37,418 bases of DNA from Candidatus Aminicenantes bacterium UBA4820 (GCA_002402325.1 DHFQ01000142.1:1-37418), one strand, 5' to 3'. Numbered from the stretch's first letter, positions 1 through 8,385 are shown. The notes: a model not told the origin generated them from the letters alone. Numbers and translations: made by a program.

Positions 1-312
1 GGGCAGGAGCCAAAGCAAATTCAAATCAAAGTTAAATTGCATGCCTCATTCTGCGATGTTGAGGCGCAATTGCTGTTGCTTGAAGGCTCAGCAAAAATAA
101 CTTCTTCAAATTTTCTAAAAGCCCTGCCTTTTTTTCTTGGGAATGGGAAATTTCTCGGCAATTATGTAATAACAAATATTGATAAGGATTATGTCAAAAC
201 ATTTCCAAATGGCAAAATTATGGAAATGGATTTAACATTAACATTAGAAGAATATGTTTTTGAATTGCAAAATGAATTATTGGATAAGGCGTTAAGTTAT
301 GTCTTTAACTGA
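1..312 (+). CDS. P2 gpU-like tail terminator protein (5' end missing)
   Basis: The reading frame is open to the first base of the window, so the gene begins upstream. A TTG at base 37 is only an internal codon. The visible 103 residues contain LHASFCDVEAQL, LGNYVITNIDKDY and a closing MEMDLTLTLEEY. These resemble the C-terminal half of phage P2 gpU-type proteins, which cap the tail tube and stop its growth. The stop overlaps the start of the gpD-like gene by 14 bases, as in compact phage tail operons. The family call is by pattern and gene order (U before D) and is moderately secure. Confidence 0.6.
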   Translation, partial: GQEPKQIQIKVKLHASFCDVEAQLLLLEGSAKITSSNFLKALPFFLGNGKFLGNYVITNIDKDYVKTFPNGKIMEMDLTLTLEEYVFELQNELLDKALSYVFN

Positions 313-1462
313 TCTGAATTTAAGACAACTTGAATGGGATATATTATGGCCGCTTAAAGACAAAGTAAAGGACATAGACACCCGTTGTTTATCTTTTGAG
401 ATAATCTACAAGGAACACGGAGAGGCGTCAGAATTAAGAATGCAGCTTGACAATCAAGACCGCTTTTTCACTAATAACTATATTTTTGATGGAGGAATGA
501 AACTTCAATTTTATTTATATTATGCCCTTCAAGAAAAGAAAAATATGGGCGAATTTACAATAGATGAAATAACAGATGAGGAAATTCCTTCAATCTTTAC
601 AGTTGCTGGCATAAGCACAGACGCTATGAATTCTTCATTACGCACTAAAAAGTCAAGGGCATTTGAAAATCATAAAATATCTGATATTGTCAATCAAATC
701 GGCAAAGAAAATGGATTAAAAGTTGATTTTCAAGGCAAAGATTTGTTGTTAAAGCGCAAAGATCAGAAAGAATGTCATGATTTAAAATTTCTGACAGATT
801 TGGCAGAATTATACGGCTATAAATTTAAGATAAATGGCGATATTTTATATTTTTATGATTTAGTAAGCAATCATAAATTAAGCCCTGCAAAAAGATTAGA
901 AAATATATGCTCAAAGCGAACATTTATTTATAAAGGACATCAAGCTGTTCAATCCGCCGAGGTTCGTTATTTTGACCCGCACCAGAAAAAATTATTAAAA
1001 AGCAAAATAAATGCAGAATATGGTTTAATGCTTAGCGCATTAGGAGGCGAAAAAGGCAAAATTGATTCTGACACTGCAACTTTATTGGCAGCAGCTAAAG
1101 GCGATATTACAAGCCTTTCTGAAGAGCAAAGGCAAAAAATTAATGACGCTATTAAGGACAAGATTGGCTTCTTTGAATTCGGTAAACAAAAAGAATTTGA
1201 TAGAACTATCAAAGTTTTGACGCAAAAAATTGATTCTTTGCAAGAGGCGGAGACAATTGCCAATGCACAGCTTGAAACACAAAATATTAAACAATTTGAA
1301 TGCTCTTTTGATTGCCAAGGCGATCCCGATTTTATCCCCCCATTTAATATCACCATTGAAGGGGAAGGCATTTGGGATGGAACTTGGCATTTTGGCGAAG
1401 CGACGCATAGTTATAACAAACAAAGCGGCTATAGAATGATTCTGAAGGGCTATAGATTATGA
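299..1462 (+). CDS. Phage late control D / gpD-like baseplate hub protein
   Basis: The 387-residue product matches the gpD/VgrG-N type of tail hub protein, the ring joining tube, baseplate and central spike in contractile tails. It shows an early beta-rich part with repeated acidic strands. A middle segment around residues 125-180 (SDIVNQIGKENGL, then LKFLTDLAELYGYKFKING) is the typical gpD middle domain. A helical lysine-rich insertion lies near residues 250-320. The ATG at 299 overlaps the gpU-like gene and the stop overlaps the spike gene by 4 bases, so translation is probably coupled. The order U-D-V-W-J-I supports the call. Confidence 0.75.
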   Translation: MSLTDLNLRQLEWDILWPLKDKVKDIDTRCLSFEIIYKEHGEASELRMQLDNQDRFFTNNYIFDGGMKLQFYLYYALQEKKNMGEFTIDEITDEEIPSIFTVAGISTDAMNSSLRTKKSRAFENHKISDIVNQIGKENGLKVDFQGKDLLLKRKDQKECHDLKFLTDLAELYGYKFKINGDILYFYDLVSNHKLSPAKRLENICSKRTFIYKGHQAVQSAEVRYFDPHQKKLLKSKINAEYGLMLSALGGEKGKIDSDTATLLAAAKGDITSLSEEQRQKINDAIKDKIGFFEFGKQKEFDRTIKVLTQKIDSLQEAETIANAQLETQNIKQFECSFDCQGDPDFIPPFNITIEGEGIWDGTWHFGEATHSYNKQSGYRMILKGYRL

Positions 1463-1968
1463 TAGAAGATATTATTGGAAGGCTTAACAATCTTGAAGAA
1501 ATAATATCAAATATCATTAGACCGGGCATAGTGACCCAAATAGATGAAAAAAAATGCAGATGTAAGGTGCAATTTAAAGATAATAATGGAATTGTTTCTT
1601 ATTGGTGTCAGGTTCTTGTTCCGCTTGCGCATAAATCTAAATATTATGCCTTACCCGCCATAAATGAAGAGGTATTATGCTTATTTTTGGGCTATGGCTC
1701 AGATTGCGGATTTATTCTTGGCTCTATGTATTCCAAGTCGGATGCAATTCCAGCTGGGGCGGATAAAGATAAAATCATAACGGAAGATTATAGTGGAAAT
1801 AGAGACGAATTTGACGCAAAATCCCATACGCATACTGCCAAATCATTAAAGCATCAATATTATGGCGATGTTGAAATCTTTGGCAATTTAAAAGTTAATG
1901 GAACCATCAATGACGCTATGGGGAATTTAACAATTCATACAAATGGAGGATATCCGAGAGATGTCTGA
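1459..1968 (+). CDS. Baseplate spike protein, gpV / gp45-like
   Basis: The 169-residue protein has the layout of P2 gpV-type puncturing devices. An N-terminal helix (residues 1-20) is followed by an OB-fold-like stretch (about 22-95, with GIVTQIDEKKCRCKVQF and LVPLAHKSKYYALPAINEEVLC). A C-terminal beta-strand region then contains SHTHT and repeated short strands. In gpV-type spikes an HxH motif can bind iron at the tip. Whether HTH here does so is only a guess, because it precedes the last strands. The start overlaps the gpD-like stop (ATGA) and the end overlaps the gpW gene. Confidence 0.75.
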   Translation: MIEDIIGRLNNLEEIISNIIRPGIVTQIDEKKCRCKVQFKDNNGIVSYWCQVLVPLAHKSKYYALPAINEEVLCLFLGYGSDCGFILGSMYSKSDAIPAGADKDKIITEDYSGNRDEFDAKSHTHTAKSLKHQYYGDVEIFGNLKVNGTINDAMGNLTIHTNGGYPRDV

Positions 1969-2365
1969 AAATACTGATCTTGGCAAAGGCATAAAATATC
2001 CGTTTGCATTATCATCTTCTGGAGCAACTGCGAAAGCAGAACAAATGGAACATCTTGGAGTATCTATAATTCAGCGATTAATGACCCGCAAAGGAGAGAG
2101 AATTATTCGCCCGTGGTTTGGCTCAAATCTTCAGGATTTGCTTGACCTTCCCATTAATCAAGAAACGCTTGCGCTGATGCGTTATGAAATATATGAAGCG
2201 TTAAAAGATGAAGATCGTCTTGACATAAAATCAATAATTATCACTTCAGAAGAAAAAGCGCAATTGAATATTTTAATTGAATGTGTGATTGGGAAAGATG
2301 TTCAGGCAGCATTTGCAATAAGTTATGATCGTGAGATGTTAAGATGGGAGGGGCAATGGCTTTAA
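1961..2365 (+). CDS. Baseplate wedge protein, gpW / gp25-like
   Basis: The protein belongs to the GPW/gp25 family, the wedge component that nucleates the contractile sheath. Visible marks are YPFALSSSGATAKAE, then IQRLMTRKGERIIRPWFGSNLQDLLDLP, which is the family signature (multimerising helix, R-x-G-E-R and G-S-x-L). An upstream in-frame ATG exists at 1943. I prefer the ATG at 1961 because a GGAGG lies 11 bases before it and it gives the usual N-terminus (MSENTDLGKG). This makes 134 residues, a normal length. It overlaps the spike gene by 8 bases and the next gene by 10. Confidence 0.8.
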   Translation: MSENTDLGKGIKYPFALSSSGATAKAEQMEHLGVSIIQRLMTRKGERIIRPWFGSNLQDLLDLPINQETLALMRYEIYEALKDEDRLDIKSIIITSEEKAQLNILIECVIGKDVQAAFAISYDREMLRWEGQWL

Positions 2366-3420
2366 TAGCAACGCCCACGCTCTATGACAAAAATTATTCT
2401 GCTCTGATTAAAGAAGCTATAAATAGGATCAAGGCTAATTGTCCTGAATTTACTGCTCTTTTGCCGTCCGACCCGGGCATTGCAATCTTGGACGCAATGA
2501 TTTATCAGTTGCATCAATTAGGCGTTAATCTCAATCAACTGCCGAAAGCCTCTTTAATCTCTTGGCTGGATTATCTTGGCGTATCATTAAAATTGCCCAG
2601 TTATGCTGTCTGCAATATAAGAATTACTCTTGAAGAGGCGCTTTCAGAGCAATATATTATTCCTAAAAATACAAGGTTTTTAACTGTAAACGGCATAGGA
2701 TTTTTAAGCAAATCAGAAGCAATCATAAATAGCGGAGAAACTTATGTAGATATTGAATGCATATGCGAAACGCCGGGCTTAGCTGGTAATGTGAAAAAGC
2801 ATACTATTACTTCTGCTTATCAATTTTTGCCTTATGTAAAAGATATTGATAATCCTGATGATGCAACGGGAGGGTATGACGGCGAAATTAATGATGAGGC
2901 ATTAGAAAGGGGAAGAAAAATATTTAGTCATAGGTATCGCGCTGTTACGCTTCTTGATTATGAACAACTTGCCTGCGAAATTGCTGGCATTGGAAGGGCA
3001 AAGGCGATTGATTCTTTAGGAAAAGTCGATTTATATCTGCTTGATGTTCAAGGAGAAATAGTCAATTCTGAACTAATAAAACAAGTGAAAGATTATTTAT
3101 TAACTTGCAAAATAGCAGGAATAGAATTAAATGTTCATCCAGCAGAATTTGCTGATATCACAATCAATGCAAATGTTAAATTTTTAACAGGCTATAATAT
3201 AAATGAGACCAAGCAATTGGCGTTTCAAAATATTGCTCAATTCTATCATCCATTAACTTATCAATGGGGCAGATCAATTTATTTATCAGAAATATTTAAA
3301 CTTATTGAAGATACCGCTGGCATAGATTATGTGGAATCATTAGTTTTGCCTGAGAGCAATATTGAAATTTCGCCTCATCAATTGCCGCTTATTAAGGAGG
3401 TTAATTTAAATGCAATTTAA
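2356..3420 (+). CDS. Baseplate J-like protein (gpJ / gp47)
   Basis: This is a baseplate assembly protein J homologue, which forms the wedge dimers around the hub with gpW and gpI. The N-terminus (ATPTLYDKNY, then LLPSDPGIAILDAMIYQLHQLG) is the characteristic J start. The middle carries GLAGNV and a D-N-P-x-x-A-x-G-G-Y-D-G-E segment typical of the family. The C-terminal half has the expected alpha/beta repeats. Two ATGs (2344 and 2356) are possible. The second follows GGGAGGGG closely and yields MALIATPTLYD, which I prefer. The stop overlaps the next gene by 11 bases. Confidence 0.82.
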   Translation: MALIATPTLYDKNYSALIKEAINRIKANCPEFTALLPSDPGIAILDAMIYQLHQLGVNLNQLPKASLISWLDYLGVSLKLPSYAVCNIRITLEEALSEQYIIPKNTRFLTVNGIGFLSKSEAIINSGETYVDIECICETPGLAGNVKKHTITSAYQFLPYVKDIDNPDDATGGYDGEINDEALERGRKIFSHRYRAVTLLDYEQLACEIAGIGRAKAIDSLGKVDLYLLDVQGEIVNSELIKQVKDYLLTCKIAGIELNVHPAEFADITINANVKFLTGYNINETKQLAFQNIAQFYHPLTYQWGRSIYLSEIFKLIEDTAGIDYVESLVLPESNIEISPHQLPLIKEVNLNAI

Positions 3421-4648
3421 TACTTTTACAGAATTAAAACTTCCTTTGTTTATGCGTCAAAATGATATATGGTTTAAAGAATATTTAAAATCCTTTGAAA
3501 CGCCATTAAAAGAGATTGAAAAATTATTGCTTGATTTTAATGGCAATTTGCTTCCTGATAAAACTAATTGGTTTGATTTTCTTTTTTATGCTTTTGGGAG
3601 CGAATTCCTGAACTGGAAAGATCATACGATTGCTCAAAAGCGGGCTATTTTAAAGCGATTGTTTGATATAAATAAATCCAAAGGCGCAAATAATGGTTAT
3701 GACCTTATTCTTAGATTGATGTGCGATAAATCATTGATAATGATTAAAAGTCCTCCGTCTAAGGCATATGCTGGCAGATCAACGACTCTGGAAGAAAAAG
3801 AATATTACGAAAGCAAATTTCCCGAGGCGCGCATTTATCATTTTTCAGAAAGATCGCAAAGGCATTCATTGTTTTGTGGCGGATTTTTTGCAGAGTATGC
3901 CAAGGGATGTGTTTATAAGACAGACGCTGAAACAAGAGTAGGCAAACGAGTTACATTATTTGACCCTCTTGACAATCAAGAGGTAGTGTTAAATTCATTT
4001 AGATCTAAAAGATATTATGAAATACGGCTTAAAGATAAAAGAAAGGGGTTTTTCCCAAAAAGTCATTATGGGAAGTTCTTTGTGAATCAAGAGGCAGAAA
4101 AGAGATTTTACATTTTGGATCTTCCTCGGCGTTATTTAAATAATATGGAAAAAAGATATTATGCCCGGCCTACGCTTTCGCCGCTTACAATTTACTATAA
4201 AGACAATGCTCTACAAAGCAGAGCGAGAGGGATATTTTTAGGATATTCTAAAAGTAAAGCCTATTTATCTAAACAAAATGCAGAATATAGGATTTTTAAA
4301 AGCGTTCGTATATATGCTCCTGATAGAGCAATCAATAGGCTTTGGAGGGGTCAGCAATTTTTGGGGTCAATGAAATTTGGGCCTTTATCCAAGTATAATA
4401 TAGAAATTTATCCAAATATGATAAAAAAGAGTCCGCAAAAAGCATTGTTTTTATCCAAAAATATTGGTTTTATGTTGGAAAATACGGCAAAAAGCGATGT
4501 GCATAAAACTCTATGGTCATTAAACTATATGCGTCCTGCGGGCATTAAAGCCAAAATATTTATAAATAATCATAAAGAGCGAAAATCATCTGATGCATGG
4601 CTTTGTAATGAAAATTATATATGTGATGAAATGATAATGGAGGTTTAA
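3410..4648 (+). CDS. gpI-like tail protein with a large basic insertion
   Basis: By position after gpJ, and by its N-terminal segment, this looks like tail protein I, the third baseplate wedge component. The segment is LLPDKTNWFDFLFYAFG, then QKRAILKRLFDINKSKGANNGYDLILRLM. Typical gpI proteins are about 200 residues; this one is 412. The extra part, roughly residues 120-370, is rich in K, R and Y with repeated RYY and KRYY motifs. The last segment LNYMRPAGIKAKIFIN again looks like a gpI C-terminus, so the extra sequence appears to be internal. A strong AAGGAGG precedes the ATG at 3410. What the insertion binds is unknown. Confidence 0.55.
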   Translation: MQFNTFTELKLPLFMRQNDIWFKEYLKSFETPLKEIEKLLLDFNGNLLPDKTNWFDFLFYAFGSEFLNWKDHTIAQKRAILKRLFDINKSKGANNGYDLILRLMCDKSLIMIKSPPSKAYAGRSTTLEEKEYYESKFPEARIYHFSERSQRHSLFCGGFFAEYAKGCVYKTDAETRVGKRVTLFDPLDNQEVVLNSFRSKRYYEIRLKDKRKGFFPKSHYGKFFVNQEAEKRFYILDLPRRYLNNMEKRYYARPTLSPLTIYYKDNALQSRARGIFLGYSKSKAYLSKQNAEYRIFKSVRIYAPDRAINRLWRGQQFLGSMKFGPLSKYNIEIYPNMIKKSPQKALFLSKNIGFMLENTAKSDVHKTLWSLNYMRPAGIKAKIFINNHKERKSSDAWLCNENYICDEMIMEV

Positions 4649-6886
4649 ATGGAAAGAAAGGTAATCTTTAGAGACAGACAAGAATATCAGGCCGCCGATG
4701 CGAATAATATGCAGGATTTTACAGATGAATCCCTGCAGAGTATATTAAAAAATGCAATAAGCAAGGAAAATAAAATTGCAGGGATGCTCGTTACGGCAAA
4801 ATCAGCAACTGAAATAACAGTGGCTGCCGGAAAATTGCTAATTGGTTCCGCAGGCAAAATTTATTCATTAGATTCTTCACAGGACATATCGCTGTTTTCC
4901 TATTTGCCTGTAATTGACAAAAAATATATATCTGTTTGCGCATTTGGGGTTGAAGAAGATATAGATATTCAAGCAAGAGACTTTATTATTGACTTGCAGA
5001 CGGAAGTTACCGAGCCGCGTGAAGTTGCGATGGAACAAAAGCGCGCAGTTACTCTTTATATTATTGCCGGAACAGAGTCATCTGATCCCCAAAAGCCAAG
5101 CATCCCAACAGGCTATACCAAACGGGCTGACATACTCTTAACAACATCAGGCATTGATACTATAGTAATGAATACTGATGTTGATTTACCTAATTTAAAT
5201 GAGGTCAATTCAGATGTTTCATCCCTTAAACAATGGCGATCTGCAACAGAGCCAATAATATCCACCTTATCAACTGATGTATCCGCTCTTGCAAGCAGAT
5301 TATCGTCAATTAAGGATCATAATCAGGCCGTTAGGGAACTTGCCAGCGATATAGCAAGGCTAAAGGAGATATCTAATTTGCCCGACTCGTATTCAAGTTA
5401 TGGCGCTGATTATTTCTTGAATGATGATGAAAGCGATATTCAAAATGCTAATTATGACGCTAAAACAGAAGAAGGAATTAGATTCCCTGACGCTGCCAGC
5501 GACAATAATGCTCTTTCTTTATTTAATCAATATGAGCCGCAGGTATATAAGAGCGAACAAGATGGTTTTATAATGCCTACTTTTGAACATAATAAAAGAA
5601 TATCTCTTACCGGCTATGCTGGCGAAATTGCTATTAGTCAATATCAAAGCCAATCTCATAATTTTAATAAATCAAAAATGGGAAGAGAAAGGCAAAAATA
5701 TGGGCCATTAAGAATTCTTTCATCATCGGCATTGCATTGGAGAACTGGCGCCTTTGATCATTTAAACACATTGGTATTTAATGGTGAAATATTTTCTCCA
5801 TCTCCTGATGATTTGACATTTTTCTATCGCAAGCCCGGATTGCATATAGATAAAATAATTCCTCCATATTTCGAGCAAATAGCCAATCAGACCACCATAA
5901 TTGGCAGTCAGATAGCGCAAACATTTTTGTCAAGCCAGCATGGCTATTTGACCAAAATTGGTTTGCATTTTACTAAAAAAGACACCGATGGTTTAGTCTA
6001 TATTCATATATGCGAAACAAAGAATGGCGTTCCGGATCTAAGCAAAACTCTTGCCGAAGCATCATTAAGTCCTTCATTATTGAAAATCTATCCTGAAGAG
6101 ACATCTTTTGTCCTGCCAAAACCTGTTTTCTTAAAAGCAGGAAAAAGATATGCTTTGGTCATAACAACAACAGGGGATCATAGAGTCGCTGTTGTCAGCG
6201 GATCTGTTTATCTTCAGGGAACCCTGTTTTATTCTTCTGATGGAGAATATTATGCTGGGGATTTAACCAAGGATCTAATGGTTAATTTATATTTTGCGAA
6301 ATTCAATGCCTCATTTGCTCAAGTTAATTTAACCCCAATTTCTTTATCTGGTGGGATTGCAGATCTGAATCTGCTTGCAAGTGTTATTAAGCCTGAATCA
6401 ACCGAATTTTTCCTTGAATATCAATATAATAGCAAATGGTGGCCGCTCTCGCCGGATACGGCAGATAATTTAAAATCTTTGCCTGCATTATTGCCTCTGA
6501 GGGCAGTATTTGTAGGATCTGAGGATGTGATGCCTGCAATAGAATTATCAAATTCGCAATTATCCTACTCCCGTCCAAAAACATCTTTTAAGCATATTAG
6601 CATAGAGAGAACGCTTCCTGCTCCCAAAACGGATATTGAAGTTAGCGTTTTGCTTGAGAATTATGATGATGCAAAACATGGTTGTTCCCTTAAATTGCTT
6701 GTAGGCCAAAATGAAGTTTCTCCGGGAAGCGTGATTGACACAGAAATTGCATCCAAAACCATTAGGCGCAAGGCTGCCTTTTCCTTTGATCCTGCGATTT
6801 CGGCCTATAAGGTTATCGTTGAAGGAACAACTAATGATGCTTCTGATGTATTTGTTGTATCAGAACGCATAGATGTGGCATTATAA
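4649..6886 (+). CDS. Large tail fibre / receptor-binding protein
   Basis: The 745-residue protein begins with a likely baseplate-attachment module (residues 1-190, RDRQEYQAADANNMQDFTDE). Next comes a helical, coiled-coil-like stretch (about 195-250). A beta-sandwich-like module follows at about 430-550, with AQTFLSSQHGYLTKIGLHF and KPVFLKAGKRYALVI, a pattern seen in phage fibre jelly-roll domains. The C-terminus is a further beta-rich region. It starts one base after the gpI-like stop, with GGAGG before the ATG. Fibre function is inferred from size, modular layout and position; the receptor cannot be read from sequence. Confidence 0.55.
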   Translation: MERKVIFRDRQEYQAADANNMQDFTDESLQSILKNAISKENKIAGMLVTAKSATEITVAAGKLLIGSAGKIYSLDSSQDISLFSYLPVIDKKYISVCAFGVEEDIDIQARDFIIDLQTEVTEPREVAMEQKRAVTLYIIAGTESSDPQKPSIPTGYTKRADILLTTSGIDTIVMNTDVDLPNLNEVNSDVSSLKQWRSATEPIISTLSTDVSALASRLSSIKDHNQAVRELASDIARLKEISNLPDSYSSYGADYFLNDDESDIQNANYDAKTEEGIRFPDAASDNNALSLFNQYEPQVYKSEQDGFIMPTFEHNKRISLTGYAGEIAISQYQSQSHNFNKSKMGRERQKYGPLRILSSSALHWRTGAFDHLNTLVFNGEIFSPSPDDLTFFYRKPGLHIDKIIPPYFEQIANQTTIIGSQIAQTFLSSQHGYLTKIGLHFTKKDTDGLVYIHICETKNGVPDLSKTLAEASLSPSLLKIYPEETSFVLPKPVFLKAGKRYALVITTTGDHRVAVVSGSVYLQGTLFYSSDGEYYAGDLTKDLMVNLYFAKFNASFAQVNLTPISLSGGIADLNLLASVIKPESTEFFLEYQYNSKWWPLSPDTADNLKSLPALLPLRAVFVGSEDVMPAIELSNSQLSYSRPKTSFKHISIERTLPAPKTDIEVSVLLENYDDAKHGCSLKLLVGQNEVSPGSVIDTEIASKTIRRKAAFSFDPAISAYKVIVEGTTNDASDVFVVSERIDVAL

Positions 6887-6899
6887 GGAGTGAGTTGAA

Positions 6900-7406
6900 A
6901 TGACGAGAAAATATCTCCAATATGCATTTTCTGCTGGCAAAACCCCTTTGTCTGCCAAGACTTTTAATGATCGTTTTGGCGATATTGATTTGCGTCTCGA
7001 CGCTCTTGAGAAAATTAAGGTGGATTGGGAAAATGCCGTTTTGCAACTCTTGCAAAATGGCTTGGCAAAGATAAATGAAAGTCTCCTTCCTGTAATCACA
7101 CAAGCGCAAGAGATATTGGCGAGTGCGGAAATGCAATTGGGCAATGGCTCTTGTTCAATTGTCTATAATCAAAGCGGCGATATTGGTGAGATAAATTATC
7201 AAATAGATGAGGATAATATATATTCCATCCTTTATGAATATGCTCAAAATGGCTTATTATCAAAAGAAACTGGCAAATTGAACAGCCAGATTATATGGCA
7301 AAAAACTTATTTATATGACGATAAAGATCGTTGCATAGGATGGAATGTTACAAGAAATGAAATTAGTTTTATAAAACGAAATGGCGAGAGCATTCGGGTG
7401 ATTTAG
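6900..7406 (+). CDS. Probable tail-fibre-associated protein, unknown family
   Basis: This 168-residue protein is not recognised as a defined family. The N-terminal half (to about residue 85) is predicted helical and coiled-coil-prone: FNDRFGDIDLRLDALEKI, then a helix through QAQEILASAEMQ. The C-terminal half is a series of short beta hairpins (SIVYNQSGDIGEINYQIDEDNIYS, RCIGWNVTRNEISFIK split by turns). It lies 13 bases after the large fibre gene with an AAGGAG upstream. Position and the helix-then-beta layout suggest a small fibre, fibre adaptor or chaperone, but this is inference. Confidence 0.45.
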   Translation: MTRKYLQYAFSAGKTPLSAKTFNDRFGDIDLRLDALEKIKVDWENAVLQLLQNGLAKINESLLPVITQAQEILASAEMQLGNGSCSIVYNQSGDIGEINYQIDEDNIYSILYEYAQNGLLSKETGKLNSQIIWQKTYLYDDKDRCIGWNVTRNEISFIKRNGESIRVI

Positions 7407-7417
7407 AGGAGAAAAAA

Positions 7418-8155
7418 ATGGGTATAGCGGATGCATTAATCAATAATTTGGCAAAAAAAATCTCGGAAAATCTTGATGCTAAAATATCCTCACGCCTTGC
7501 GGCTAATGATAGCAGATTGGAAAATTTAAATGCCAGCGTCGGATCAAGATTGGCTTCTGCAGATTCGCGTCTTGATAAATTAGACGCCTCCATATCCTCA
7601 CGATTATCTTCTTCTGATTCAAGACTAAATGCCCTTGATATAGCTATTTCCACAAGATTATCTGCAACAGATGATAGGCTGATTGGATTTGGCGCTCCAA
7701 AATTGCCTGTTAAAACAGGCTATTCTTATAAGGCTATCTCAAATCTTGCGAGTGCATCCTATTTCTATTTTAAAAATCAAATATTGGCAGATGGCGATTT
7801 TGGCCTTAAATTATTAAGACAAGGAAGTTCAACCAATCAATGGGTTACATTATTGGATTTAAACGCTCCGGGCTATCTATTTGGGTTAATGATAGGCGCA
7901 AATGTTAGTGGAACGATATCGCTAAAAGTTTATGTGGATTCTGTTTTAATTATTGATGCTAATAACATTAGTGTCACAGATGGTTATGCATATGTTTATC
8001 TTGGCAAGCTAAATGGTTATAGATCTGGGACACTGGAATATACTGTAATGGAGCCCAATCTTGAATTGCCAATGCTCTATAAAACGCTTCAAATACAAAT
8101 CAAATGCTCAAATGCGAATATATTGGCAGTTGCATCGTATTTGCCCTTGGCTTAG
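7418..8155 (+). CDS. Trimeric-fibre-like protein with 18-residue repeats
   Basis: The 245-residue product begins with a helix and then carries nearly four copies of an 18-residue unit (residues 23-92), consensus I-S-S-R-L-x-x-x-D-S-R-L-x-x-L-D-A-S. This is followed by a C-terminal beta-rich domain (about 95-245). The repeat spacing of R-L and L residues fits a coiled coil, and the layout is that of a phage tail fibre or spike: shaft then globular tip. It is the last gene of the tail module, 11 bases after the previous one, with GAGGAG before the ATG. The receptor-binding role of the tip is inferred. Confidence 0.5.
   Translation: MGIADALINNLAKKISENLDAKISSRLAANDSRLENLNASVGSRLASADSRLDKLDASISSRLSSSDSRLNALDIAISTRLSATDDRLIGFGAPKLPVKTGYSYKAISNLASASYFYFKNQILADGDFGLKLLRQGSSTNQWVTLLDLNAPGYLFGLMIGANVSGTISLKVYVDSVLIIDANNISVTDGYAYVYLGKLNGYRSGTLEYTVMEPNLELPMLYKTLQIQIKCSNANILAVASYLPLA
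7484..7693 (+). repeat. Tandem 54-base coding repeat (18 residues, about 3.8 copies)
   Basis: Residues 23-40, 41-58, 59-76 and 77-92 of the fibre-like protein align with one another: RL at positions 4-5, DSRL at 9-12, L at 15. The DNA copies have diverged at synonymous positions, so the protein pattern is under selection or the duplication is old. An 18-residue period equals 7 plus 11, which fits a heptad/hendecad coiled coil better than plain heptads. Confidence 0.75.
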
Positions 8156-8241
8156 CTTTTAATATTTATTAAAGCCTTTCTTAATGTGCATTAAATCTCA
8201 AGTTAATTGCTTTAGATTTTGCTGGTTTATAAGATTAAGAA

Positions 8242-8276
8242 GTCTCAAACCTCCCTCATTTGGTCTCAAACCTCCC
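8242..8276. repeat. 21-base-spaced direct repeat at the tail/ribosomal boundary
   Basis: The 14-base sequence GTCTCAAACCTCCC occurs at 8242-8255 and again at 8263-8276. It lies between the last tail gene and the rplM promoter. Only two copies are present, so it is not a CRISPR array. It could be a regulator site, a remnant of a tandem repeat, or a mark of the junction between two unrelated sequences. Confidence 0.6.
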
Positions 8277-8298
8277 CTTTCGTTATATACAATCTATA

Positions 8299-8327
8299 TT
8301 GACAAATGTTAAATTATTTAGTATGAT
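8299..8327 (+). promoter_or_regulatory. Sigma-70-type promoter for rplM-rpsI
   Basis: A perfect -35 box TTGACA (8299-8304) is followed after 17 bases by TATGAT (8322-8327). Transcription would start near 8335, about 50 bases before the rplM start codon. Confidence 0.75.
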
Positions 8328-8334
8328 AATCATT

Positions 8335-8355
8335 CACCTTACGAAGGTAAAGGTG
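8335..8355 (+). promoter_or_regulatory. Stem-loop in the rplM leader
   Basis: CACCTT (8335-8340) pairs with AAGGTG (8350-8355) around a 9-base loop, at the predicted 5' end of the mRNA. Leaders of L13 operons are autoregulated by L13 in several bacteria. Whether this hairpin is such a site or only protects the 5' end cannot be told from one sequence. Confidence 0.4.
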
Positions 8356-8385
8356 TGGTTGAAAGATTTTTTTAAGGAGCAAACG

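Noticed and set aside
967..1423. Two - strand frames of 134 and 113 codons inside the hub gene
   Set aside because: They are shadows of the gpD-like gene on the opposite strand with no ribosome sites and unlikely composition.
8242..8276. CRISPR array
   Set aside because: Only two 14-base copies with a 7-base gap and no cas genes; far too short.
8260..8385. N-terminal extension of L13 by 42 residues
   Set aside because: The promoter and leader hairpin lie inside it, the residues match nothing in L13, and AAGGAG precedes the ATG at 8386.
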